In this document: positions 56,101 through 64,000 of the stretch, piece by piece | Position numbering within the stretch: the first letter of the stretch is position 1 | Layout of the letters: each line of letters starts with the position of its first letter | Assembly (NCBI GenBank): GCA_022559845.1 | Contig: JAHNEJ010002744.1 | Location: 1 to 64,000 of the forward strand | DNA length: 64,000 nucleotides | Direction: 5' to 3' | From: Amorphophallus konjac | Lineage: Eukaryota > Streptophyta > Magnoliopsida > Alismatales > Araceae | Notes under the pieces: generated by a model | What the model was told of the DNA's origin: nothing | The model's input: only the letters and a program-made list of their open reading frames with translations | Database searches by the model: none | Translations under genes and position numbers: made by a program

Positions 56101-59100
56101 AACCATTGGTCTTCTCCTGCTAATGTGATGGAGTTGATGCTAGATTGGCACAGACCTTTGCAGCTGTGAGGGGCAATCAGATGGTTTTGCATGCAACTGT
56201 TTGGGCAGTATGGACAGAGATGAACCTTTCCCTTTTCCAGTCCAGGCGCAGGCCCTCTTAGCAGCTGATCTCCCTCATTTGTGACCAAGTTAGATCATGG
56301 GCTTAGGTTTTGGGTGGGCAACTGTCTTTATTCTTCTATCTTGAGTCTTCTATGTTCATAATCTACCCACAATAACTTGATGTGGCATTTTCTTCTTTTT
56401 TGGGTGGCCTTTTGTGTATTTGGTGGGCTCTTTTCTGGGGATTGCTTCATGTACTGGGAAGGTCTGTGTCTCTTTTTCTTACTTGTACTCATTATTTTCT
56501 TATCATTTAATGAAGACATGGTACCATCCACCTTCAGAAAGAAGAACAAAAGTCGGGAGGGGGGGTGAGGGATTTCTGGAGATGGTCTCATATAGATGTT
56601 CCCCACCATGCGTCATATGGGGTATTGCTCTAGGTATGAGCCTATTAGGTGATATATGAGGATGTACTTATCTAACATCCCTACCAACTTTCAAGGAACA
56701 ACGAGAATTTCCCACTAAGAATTAAGGGTAGTCTGATTCTTGGTGAAGATATTGATCAGTTGTTCCCAATAAAGCCATGAGGTAAAAAGATGCAACTGCC
56801 AAGATATATTTCATGACCACTGCTACTGATCTCGATACACTTTGTACAGTAATGGTCATCACATCAAGTTTCATGTTGTTGAGTTGAAGACAATTCCGCA
56901 AGCGACAGGTTTGCATGGTATTCTGTGGCATTGCTGGAGCAAGAATTACATTCTACTTCATGCTAAACCAAGTAACGGGAGAGATGGGAGTGGACACGAG
57001 TTGAACCAAGAAAGTGCAGGCAAATCCAAAAACAGATTCACTGTACAGTCTAAAGAATGTCCCCATGATTACTTGGAAGAGGGTGAGACCTATAAGGCCC
57101 CATTTGTTAACCGGGCATGGTTAGCACATCTATGTGTGAGAGAGCGGTGGGGCCCACACCACTCTCTCTCATCGGATGAGCTAACCTAACCGGTTAACAA
57201 ACAGGCCCTAAAGGAGTAGAGATAATAACCAAAGAAGTACTTGGAGATTGTGTTAGAAGGATAGGATGGAAGAAAAAACATTTTGAGAAAGTAGGAAAAA
57301 AAGGAAGGATGATTTGGAGATATGATATAGAAAGTCTTCATAGGTAGGATGTTAACATTTTTAGAATAACGTGGGGTGTAACACCAATTTTGTTAAAATC
57401 CAGTAAATAGAGATAGTACATTCAAATGGCTTAGGGAGGGAAGAAACCTCCAACATTAGAGGGGACTTGGCAACAAAAAGTTATCCATGAAAACGGGCAT
57501 AGGTGAAAACCCCAATAGAGAAATGGCCGAGATAGCCGTATGGACCAAATCGCTAGATCAAGAAAAACTGAACAATGTACTCCCCCCCACTCCCCCACAA
57601 AAAAGGAAAAAAAAACTGAACAATGTGACTGTTGTTTGGGACGTTCTGAAAAAGAAATGATGGCTGGATAAACATAAAAGCAACTATTGACAATCATGGC
57701 AATGATGTCCCTTTTCTCTAAATCACACCCTACAAGGACAACAGGTTGCATGTGCTTAATTTATTGGTTGTAAAATAATGCAGTAAACAAAATACAAAGA
57801 GAAACCAACTTGCACTGGTTTAGCGGCTGCTTTATGTTAAAAACCTTTAGGCTTGTTTCTCATGTTATACTAAACTTTGGTTTCAGACCATGTAGGAAGA
57901 TTTTTCTTCTTCTTATTATCCTAACTGATTAGAAATAATCCACTCTCCCCCCCCCCCCCCCCCCCAAGAAAAAAAGAATCAGAAAGTCCTTAATTTTTTT
58001 GAAAGTGGATAGTACCACTGTATATATTAAAGTTAAATAGGTGGGATTTACAAGTGTATACTGTATGCTCTCAAAACATCTCTATTCAACTGTATACAAA
58101 AAGGTCACCCAAAAGAAGAAGACCACCAACATAGGAAAAAGAGAAGAATTGCGTATTTCTACATTACAAAGAAGTTTAGCCCATTCTCTCACCTTGTCCA
58201 TGATAAAATCCTCTACCCTCTCTGGGATGGTGGCCTCCTTTCTGAAAATTCTGTTGTTCCTCTCCCCCCATATGGTTCATAGGGTGGCATGAAGGACGAG
58301 CCATCAGATCTGCTTGTCTTCCTTGAGGAGCCACTGCCTATGCCACTCCCTCAGAAGCTGCTGGACCATAGATGGCGGTACCGGTTTCGGCCGGGTCCGA
58401 AATCAATTAAATAATATTTTTTTTTGCTAAAAGGGTACATTTGGTTTCGACCGAAACCGGGCCTTTGGTATCGTTTCGTTTCGGTCCGAAACGTTTCGGT
58501 TTCGGCCGAAACTGCCTTCCTTGTGCTGGACGGTCTGTATGGGCTGCCAGCCACACTGGATCCTGCTCAAGACATGCAGCCAAACATCTTGAGAAAAGTG
58601 ACATCCGATAAAGAGGTGGTCCATATTCTCCTCCTCCTCCCCACAGACAGCAGAGGGTCTGGATACCTTCCAAAAAAGTAGCAAGTCTGTCACAAGTTTG
58701 GAAGCCTCCGTGAGAGATCCTCCATAGCAAGACCTTAACTTTCAGAGGGCTTTTTGGTTTTCATATTTGCCTCTCCAGGGGATGTTGCAGACCACCATCA
58801 GCAATTACGTGGTACGCTGATCTGACTGAGAAGCACCCCCTCTTGACCCATCTGTATCTCCATTCATCTTCCTTAATGATAATGATCATCAAGTAACATT
58901 CAGTCATTTTGAATCTGCTGTCAACTTAGATGCCATTGAGCCACGTAGTCATCTTTTCAATCTTTTTACAAATGATTTAGTTGGTCCTTTTTTGGGTGAA
59001 AAAGATGACTTTCTTTGATGTTCTCATTTCAAAAATCTGAGTGTTGCACTTCATTCACCTCCACATTGTTAACCCTTGCCTCTGTAACCACATGACTGAC

Positions 59101-60021
59101 ATTCTGGCCTAATTGCTTATGATACTCTCGAGTTTTGTTGGAACTTTATCCATTGCCATTTAGGTTCTAAATGGTAAAGGCGAAGAAGGCTTCTTATCCA
59201 GATATTGACAGAGGTATAATTTTTGTTTATGACCGTGTGTAGTGCACTCCATTTGTCCTATATGTTTATTGTGATTACAGGTCCTTTTTTGCTTATGATC
59301 CAGAGGACATTGATTTTGTTGATAATTTAAAGTGTTGCCCTGTAAGTTTGCATCAGTCTTGTCCAGCCAACATACCATTCATTGGCTTTCTTGTAGACGT
59401 CTTTTGAACCCAGTGGCATGCTTGAGGCACCTCACCTATTGAAACTGTTATGATTATACATGATTTCCGACAACCTTTGGCTGACTTCAACATATGTTAA
59501 CACATCACTATTTTTGTTTGCAATTGGCCAAAACTCTTGAGTCCACGAAAAAAGTCATCTGTTTGCTGATCTGTGTTTAGCCCTTTTTTACGATGATGAC
59601 TTTTGATCAATTTTGGTAGTTTGCAAACTGTGATATGTTGGACACTCTCTGCATATTCTCTTTTTATCTTTATAACAGACTTTCCTATGGAAATTCTGAG
59701 AGTCTTAGTCTGGTATATAAATGAAGTTTGCAACATCTGTATCTGATTTTTCTTGTTTGTAAGATGATGCATAATCATCATGCTCAGATTCTTGGTTTTC
59801 TTATCTGTAATCTATTGGTGCACTTCAGATTATGGGATACAAAATTTTCACACATGAAATCCATGGTAGTTATGCTGCGAGAGTTGACAATTTTAGGAGC
59901 TATGACACTGTTAGTAAGGATATTCTTCAAAGGTGGACCTATCCGCTGGTCCCAAATGTTCAGTTTTTTGGAAAATGTGGACGGATTATGCTTGAAAGAG
60001 AGGGCATATACAGGGCACCTG
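44019..60021 (+). CDS. Translation initiation factor eIF2B subunit epsilon (5' part, five exons)
   Basis: Joined exons 44019-44150, 44582-44812, 53326-53640, 54486-54593 and 59829-60021 give 326 codons without a stop. All introns obey GT-AG. The product is the epsilon subunit of the nuclear-encoded, cytosolic eIF2B complex, the guanine nucleotide exchange factor that recharges eIF2 with GTP. The visible part is the N-terminal nucleotidyltransferase-like domain (motifs LADSFTQKFRPI, LLPLVNVPMIEYSLTWLE, ISGDTVSN, YIDICSQEVLSLF, NFDYQHLRRHF, SYDTVSKDILQRW). The family is usually around 700 residues, so the left-handed beta-helix and the catalytic C-terminal W2-type domain must lie right of the window. 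The start is chosen because an in-frame TGA lies at 43986 and the protein begins as in plant relatives. Exons look intact; introns 2, 4 and 5 are inflated by LINEs. Confidence 0.93.
44151..44581 (+). other. eIF2B-epsilon intron 1
   Basis: 431 bp, GTGAGT to TTGTAG, T-rich, with no insertion recognised. Confidence 0.9.
44582..44812 (+). CDS. eIF2B-epsilon exon 2
   Basis: 77 codons, VLLPLVNVPMIEY to ALRAVYNKSV, between acceptor TTGTAG and donor GTG|GTACAC. The donor at 44813 is chosen over GT at 44810 because it keeps the phase and joins to IRGDF as in related proteins. Intron 2 is 8.5 kb because of LINE insertions. Confidence 0.88.
46325..47800 (-). pseudogene. LINE reverse transcriptase (dead), intron 2 copy
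   Basis: Fragments show the RT fingers and palm (HINLLNGTYKII near 47480, GNPMSPLLFV near 47090, HLQYANNIILFQAEDE near 46960, SGLKVNFDKS near 46880, FSYLGFPLS near 46560). The catalytic YADD is YANN at 46957-46968, both Asp codons GAT changed to AAT. A MITE at 46628-46822 splits the C-terminal part. Confidence 0.85.
46628..46822. mobile_element. hAT-type MITE (195 bp) inside the LINE RT
   Basis: Terminal inverted repeats CATAGATGGCAGTTTCGG and, inverted, CATGGATGGCAGTTTCGA. Flanking 8-mers CTGTCTTC (46620-46627) and TTGCCTTC (46823-46830) match at 6 of 8. The body is rich in TTTCGGTTTCGG. Same family as 58367-58523. Confidence 0.8.
50382..51221. mobile_element. hAT-like non-autonomous transposon in LINE ORF1
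   Basis: Inverted ends TAGGGGTGAGCA and TAGGGGAGAGCA (inverted). Near-end sequences are rich in GGTTTGG/CCAAACC. Flanks share TGCT(T/C)G, a probable eroded 8-bp TSD. It splits LINE ORF1 and contains no transposase-like frame. Confidence 0.65.
51222..52149 (-). pseudogene. LINE ORF1 (gag-like) remnant, intron 2 copy
   Basis: Overlapping minus-strand frames from the ATG at 52149 (MAGWTGFFPDFASRANWVPL). A Cys/His motif CFRCQRRGHTRRF near 51930 resembles a zinc knuckle with its last Cys lost. Further on lie VPYRPATNFLWVSLVERG and PREINFLVTLVGLPHILCDE. Several frameshifts. ORF1 proteins bind LINE RNA. Confidence 0.6.
52575..52835 (+). mobile_element. 5'-truncated LINE 3' end (261 bp), sense to gene
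   Basis: Flanked by ATCAAATCTAC at 52564-52574 and 52836-52846. It encodes the end of a LINE ORF2 (PWRERNNRIFRREARVEERI), ends ATACAATTGTGGTACTATCC and closes in an A-run. Same 3' end family as the antisense copies. Confidence 0.88.
53326..53640 (+). CDS. eIF2B-epsilon exon 3
   Basis: 105 codons, IRGDFILISGDTVSN to LHNDKQ, between acceptor CTTGAAG and donor CAG|GTTTGC, phase 0 at both ends. It includes the conserved SGD motif of the nucleotidyltransferase-like domain. Confidence 0.93.
53641..54485 (+). other. eIF2B-epsilon intron 3
   Basis: 845 bp, GTTTGC to ATGCAG. No transposon recognised. Confidence 0.85.
54486..54593 (+). CDS. eIF2B-epsilon exon 4
   Basis: 36 codons, DCYIDICSQEV to GLLVDD, between acceptor ATGCAG and donor GAT|GTAAGT. 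It holds the highly conserved NFDYQHLRRHF block. Confidence 0.95.
54970..56570 (+). mobile_element. Decayed LINE relic, sense to gene, intron 4
   Basis: Starts inside the RT (a YPDA remnant of YADD near 55005), then QMAAGLIVNLGKSQVIGVNL, IIGCNVGAFPVTYLGLSLSG, a post-RT region (LLWQDKWCGHTSLAELYP near 55600), and a 3' end ATGGTACCATCCACCTTCAG near 56520-56540. Multiple frameshifts and stops. No TSD found, so limits are approximate. Confidence 0.7.
57096..57208. mobile_element. Tourist/Harbinger-type MITE (113 bp)
   Basis: Inverted ends GGCCCCATTTGTTAACCGG and GGGCCTGTTTGTTAACCGG (inverted), 16 of 19 matching, flanked by TAA at 57093-57095 and 57209-57211. The 3-bp TWA duplication is typical of PIF/Harbinger MITEs. 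Confidence 0.8.
57947..57965 (+). repeat. Poly-C tract (C19)
   Basis: Homopolymer of nineteen C, just upstream of a LINE 3' end. Length may be unreliable in sequencing. Confidence 0.9.
57995..58869 (-). mobile_element. 5'-truncated LINE, intron 4 (antisense)
   Basis: 3' end of the same LINE family (GGTACTATCCACTTTC read on the minus strand) plus a zf-RVT-like part (LLWRISHGGFQTCDRLATFLE). Flanked by TCCTTAAT at 57987-57994 and 58870-58877. A MITE interrupts it at 58367-58523. Close to the 60385-61174 copy. Confidence 0.82.
58367..58523. mobile_element. hAT-type MITE (157 bp) inside LINE
   Basis: Flanked by a perfect 8-bp duplication TGCTGGAC (58359-58366, 58524-58531). Ends are CATAGATGGCGG and, inverted, CAAGGAAGGCAG. 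The TTTCGGTTTCGG-rich body matches the 46628-46822 element. Confidence 0.88.
58878..59828 (+). other. Rest of intron 4, nothing recognised
   Basis: AT-rich intron sequence leading to the exon 5 acceptor; no repeat or gene seen. Confidence 0.6.
59829..60021 (+). CDS. eIF2B-epsilon exon 5
   Basis: 64 codons plus one base, IMGYKIFTHEIHGSYAARVD to IYRAP, between acceptor CTTCAG and donor CTG|GTATGT, ending in phase 1. Conserved SYDTVSKDILQRWTYP leads toward the hexapeptide-repeat domain. No later exon is found before 64000. Confidence 0.93.
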
Positions 60022-61174
60022 GTATGTTCATGAAACTGACAATTGCTTTCTATTGATGCCTGCTCTAATCACAATTGACAATGTACCCATTGCATAGATC
60101 TAAATTGCTCAGCTGAAGTGTTCTTTTCAGTTTCTCTAACTAACAAAATTCTTTTAATTAGTTCTGGCTTACATTTTATGTCATGTGCTGGTGTAAATTC
60201 TTATTCATTTCTTACCTAGATATTCGTGGAAGTCAATGCAACATTCTAGGTAATTGTTAGGAAAACTATTTGCAGCTTGCTCTTGGATAGACATATTCTT
60301 TTGTCGTTACTTGGGGTACTTTCCAATTTTTGTCTACTTCTATATGCTGTGATTTATTTTTGTCAGTTGTTGACATAAACTGACTTTTTTTGGAAAGTGG
60401 ATGGTACCATTGTATATGTTAAGTGAAAAAAAGAGGGATTTACAATGTATACTGTGAGCTCGCAAAACATCCCTATACTATGCACCTTTTATAAAAGATG
60501 GTCACACCAAGAAGATGTGGCACCCTCTATTCCCTCAACATTGACAAAGGGGTAGAGTTGCGTGTATCTACATTACGAAGGAGGATAGCCCATTCTCTAA
60601 CTCTATTTCCAACAAGATCCCCAACCTTCTTCGGTATCGTGGCCTCCTTTCTAGAAAATTCTATCGTTCCTCTCTCCCCATGTGGCGGCATGGAGGATGA
60701 GCCATTAGATCCGCCTCTCTCCCTTAAGGGGCCAATGCCTCTGCCACTCCTTTGAAAGTTGCTAGATAGTCTGGCTTGACTGTAAGCCACACTGGAGCTT
60801 GCTCAAAACATGCCGCCAGACATCGTGGGAGAAGTGGCAGCCGACAAAGAGGTGGTCAATGTTCTCCTCCTCTCCACACAGACAACAAAGAGTCTGGATG
60901 ACCTCTAAGAAGGTAGCAAGTCTGTCACAGGTTGGAAGCCGTTCGTGAGAGATCCTCCAGAGTAGCACCTTAACTTTAAGAGGGCTCCTAAGTTTCCATA
61001 TATGCCTCTCCTGATGATGTCTCAGACAGTCATCAACAATTACCTGGTACATTGATTTGATCGAGAAGCGCCCATCCTTGTGCCATCTCCACGTCTATTC
61101 ATCTGCCTTGCTTACGTCTGGCACGTGTTGCTGAAGTATTGAGAGCAGTCCCAAGCTGATCAATCTCCTCATCC

Positions 61175-61483
61175 CTATGTAGTCCAGGGCACTAGGTGGC
61201 TGAGGCGACCTTAGCCTTAATTGCCAAGGCGATGGCCTAGCATTTAAGATGACATTTTATTAAAAGAATATATGAAATTTAGAAACATAAATATACATTT
61301 AAATATCACAAAAATGCATACATAAGACCAATATATTTCTTAAATCCATTCATTCCTATATGTCGGATTATTGTATAACTCACTAAATTCACGAAAATTT
61401 AACAAACTAAATTGCAACTATCAAAGTCACACTCATACATGGAAATATACTAAACAAGAATGACAAATGTATGTGTGTGAGCA

Positions 61484-61521
<38 letters not shown>

Positions 61522-61860
61522 GTGCCGCGAATCTGCCACTCACACCATCTGCCACCCGCCACCGTCTACCACTTGCGAAGGCGTCGTCCGCTGTTTGCTA
61601 CTCTCTAGTCACCCACAGAGTTGGAGACGCGGGAGGGGGCGTTAGGGTTGGAATTTAGGGGGGGGGGCTTCTTTTATAGTGCCAAACCGGGCCGCTGTCG
61701 GGCTCTCCTGCTCGGACCGAGGCGCTCGAGGCGTTCGAGGAAGGCCCAAAAGCAATCCGAGCAATCGCCTAGGTGAATTTGGTCGGAGCGAGGTGACTTA
61801 TCGCCACCTTGCCTCACCTCCTCGCTTAGACGACCGCCTCGGTCTCCTTTAATAACATAG
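61175..61860. mobile_element. 686-bp MITE-like insert in LINE
   Basis: Flanked by CCTCATCC (61167-61174) and CCTCATCT (61861-61868). Ends CTATGT and ACATAG are inverted. Repeated GAGGCGA/CGCCTC pieces near both ends form longer imperfect inverted repeats. It contains a GA microsatellite (61486-61517). No transposase. Confidence 0.7.
61486..61517 (+). repeat. GA microsatellite
   Basis: Uninterrupted (GA)16-type run. Confidence 0.95.
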
Positions 61861-62580
61861 CCTCATCTCGCAAATGTTTTCTGAAGACTAGACTCCATTT
61901 GATCCATCTCGTTCACCCTTAGATTTATTCTACAAGCTGGAGTCGAAGTTCCTTGTGAGAGCTGTGTGTCAAAAGTTTGTGCCATAGAGACCAAAAATGC
62001 TGTTGAGATTGCGAATAGTTGTGGGAAGGAGGCCTCTAATGTGAAGTCAGCATACCACCTATCTTTCCAAAAGAGACAATTTTGCCCATTTCCTAATCGG
62101 ACTCGAGCACTAGAGTGAATGGTGTCCTTGCGCTGCAAGATACCCTCCAAATTGGAGAAATATGGTGCTAAGAAGTTGGGATTAAACTTTAGATCCTGGC
62201 TCTTCCATAATACCTCTATTGAATGACTTGTATCCACAGTCCATTGTCGTCTGACCCAACCTTCTGCAGCCATTTGCTCTACATTGCCCGATTGAAGCCT
62301 CTGATATTTTTGATGCCCAGGCCCCCCATTTCCTTGCTTTTGTAGACTTTGCCCCATGCAATATTATGCCAACCCCTGCTTCTGTCTCCACTGTCGTGCC
62401 AAAAGAATCTCAACTGGATAGAGTTTAGCTTCTTTGTAATTATCCTCAAGATCTTAAAGATAGAAAGTAGATAGGCAGGCTATCCAACACAAACTTACAG
62501 AGTATCATTCTCCTTCTATGCGAAAGACGTCTCACCCTCCGCTTGGCCAGTCTAGATTTATATCTATGTATCACATTGTG

Positions 62581-63343
62581 TCAATCACTGCAATGTAAGA
62601 CCCTTGGAGTCAGCGGAAGGCCCAGATAGGTGATAGGGAAGGCTCCTATCTGGCATCCTAGGATGAATGCTGCCCTCCTAAGAGTTTGGTCGTCCATATT
62701 AACACCCACTATTAAACTCTTGTTGAAGTTGACCTTGAGACCATTTACTTCATCCAACAATTCTAAAATTAGTCTGGTGACATAAAACTGCCTCTCATCC
62801 TTTGCTAAAAACAAAATGGTATCATCAGCATATTGCAGATAGGTGATGTGGACCCTGTCAACTCCAAATTGGAAGCCTCTGATTAGCCCATAGGTTTCGA
62901 CTCTCAGCCACATTCTGCTAAGAATATTAGCAACCAGAACAAAAAGAAGAGGGGACATCGGTCATCGGGTCCCCCTATCTAAGGCCTCTGTTGCTATGGA
63001 AATAGGGAGAAGACTCTCCATCAACTAGGATTGCAATACTGGCTGAGGAGATAGAAGCTCGAATCCATCTGATCCATTTGTCATCAAATCTCATTTTCGC
63101 AAGCACATCAAATAAATAACTCTAATTGACACAGTCATATGCTTTCTGAAAGTCTAGTTTAAGAATCACTCCTCTCTTCCTCTGTGACGTCATGGCATGC
63201 AAGCATTCGTGAGCAACTAAGAAATTTTCTTGAATGTGATGTCCCTTCATGAATGCCCCTTGGTAGCCACTGACCACCTTGTCAATGATAGTGTCGATTC
63301 TCATGTCGAGGAGCTTGGAGATGATTTTATATGTTCCATTCAA
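62581..63343 (-). pseudogene. LINE reverse transcriptase with intact YADD, truncated
   Basis: Two open pieces carry RT motifs: KLDFQKAYDCV, MSPLLFVLVANILSRMW, QYADDTILF, NGLKVNFNKS, FPITYLGLPL. Stops between 62959 and 63121 and loss of the N-terminus make it non-functional, but it is less decayed than the intron 2 copy. Confidence 0.88.
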
Positions 63344-63402
63344 TAGACAGATGGGTTTGTAATCAAAGAAGCTCTATTCTTTTTGCTTTTTAAGGATGAG
63401 AA

Positions 63403-64000
63403 CTATAGACGTACAAATTTGGGTGTCTCCTTTGAGGTTTTGTCCCTGCTATGTCCGGGGGCGGCTAGGGTTTCGTCATTTTTTATTGGTAAAAGGGCCC
63501 TCAAAGGAGAAGGCTTGGGTCTTGCTTATAAGCACATGCCCATCTTTATAGTTTCTGATATGGGATCTTGTGAGCCTCTTTTTTAAGCCTCCACACTAGC
63601 TTCCCCTGTGAAGGTGGGCCTGTGCTTATTGGGACGGGGGTTCTACAGACGACACCATTATGTAGACGTACAAATTTTGGTGTCTCCTTTGAGGTATTGT
63701 CCCCGCTATGTCCATGGGTGACTAGGGTTTTAACCTTTTTGCTTGTTAAAGGACCCTCAAAGGAGAAGGCTTGGGCCTTTCTTATAAGTATATGTCCATT
63801 TTTATAGTTTTTGATATGGGATCTTAGGGTATCCCTTTTTAAGCCTCCATACTAGCCCCTCCAACAAAGGTGGGCTTATGCTTATTGGGTTGGGGGTTCC
63901 CACAGACGGCACCATTATGTAGACGTACAAATTTGGGTGTCTTCTTTGAGGTATTTTTCTCGCTACATCTGGGGGCGGTTAGGGTTTTGTCTTTTTTTTG
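63403..64000 (+). repeat. 256-bp tandem repeat running out of the window
   Basis: TAGACGTACAAATTT(G/T)GGTG begins units at about 63406, 63662 and 63918 (255-256-bp spacing). Each unit has CTCCTTTGAGG and, about 90 bp on, its inverted complement CCTCAAAGGAG, followed by GAAGGCTTGGGCCTT. Two full units and a third partial are visible. Confidence 0.9.

Larger units (their letters stand above)
60385..63402 (-). mobile_element. L1-type LINE in intron 5 (antisense), interrupted
   Basis: The 3' end with A-tail lies at 60385-60391, and the zf-RVT-like end at 61052-60762 (PLKVKVLLWRISHERLPTC). It is interrupted by a 686-bp insert (61175-61860), then continues through a post-RT region (62357-61863, VRLGNGQNCLFWKDRWYAD) and RT (62958-62581 with LQYADDTILFLAKDE intact; 63343-63122 with VVSGYQGAFMKGHHIQENF and LDFQKAYDCVN). 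Similarity to the intron 2 copy ends near 63402, where a 256-bp tandem repeat begins. Confidence 0.87.

Noticed and set aside
56842..57189. 115-codon ORF in intron 4
   Set aside because: No recognisable domain, and its 3' part runs into a MITE; most likely chance or an unrecognised relic.

Overview
The window is nuclear DNA of a flowering plant. The evidence is a spliced gene for the epsilon subunit of translation initiation factor eIF2B with plant-type exons, a plant telo-box near its 5' end, plant-type LTR retrotransposons (SIRE-like copia, Tekay-type chromovirus, a tRNA-Asp-primed Tat/Athila-like element), L1-type LINEs and hAT/Harbinger-type MITEs. The sequence does not allow a species assignment.

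Layout. (1) 1-2668: 3' end of an LTR retrotransposon (noncoding interior, then an LTR from 1013). (2) 2669-5556: 3' interior of a SIRE-like copia element with a broken env-like ORF (3562-4932). Its 3' LTR begins at 5557 and is cut at 6966; it resumes at 41679 and ends near 41790. (3) 6967-41673: a large plus-strand LTR element (TSD AGATT) inserted in that LTR. Its 5' LTR is 6967-10772, and its interior (10773-19813) has no genes and consists mostly of consecutive tandem-repeat arrays. Its 3' LTR begins at 19814 and carries two further insertions: a non-autonomous tRNA-Asp-primed element at 20750-27696 (TSD AGGTG), and a minus-strand Tekay-type Ty3 element at 28313-38473 (TSD TGTTT) whose gag-pol is interrupted by stops. 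The insertion history can be read directly from the TSDs and from the partner LTR, which preserves uninterrupted versions of both sites.

(4) 41791-44018: about 2.2 kb of intergenic and promoter sequence with a MITE (42367-42841), a TATA-like box, a telo-box and a short upstream ORF. (5) 44019 to beyond 64000: the 5' part of the eIF2B-epsilon gene. Five exons can be defined to the base (979 nt, 326 codons), covering the N-terminal nucleotidyltransferase-like domain. The beta-helix and the catalytic C-terminal domain must lie beyond the window. Introns 2, 4 and 5 are swollen by L1 LINEs, mostly antisense to the gene, which are themselves hit by MITEs.

The only gene likely to be functional is eIF2B-epsilon; everything else is transposon or tandem repeat. 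The most unusual features are the serial tandem-repeat interior of the 35-kb element, the replacement of the promoter segment of one 5' LTR by a copy of the LTR end joined to a tRNA-Asp 3' end, and the four-layer nest itself.
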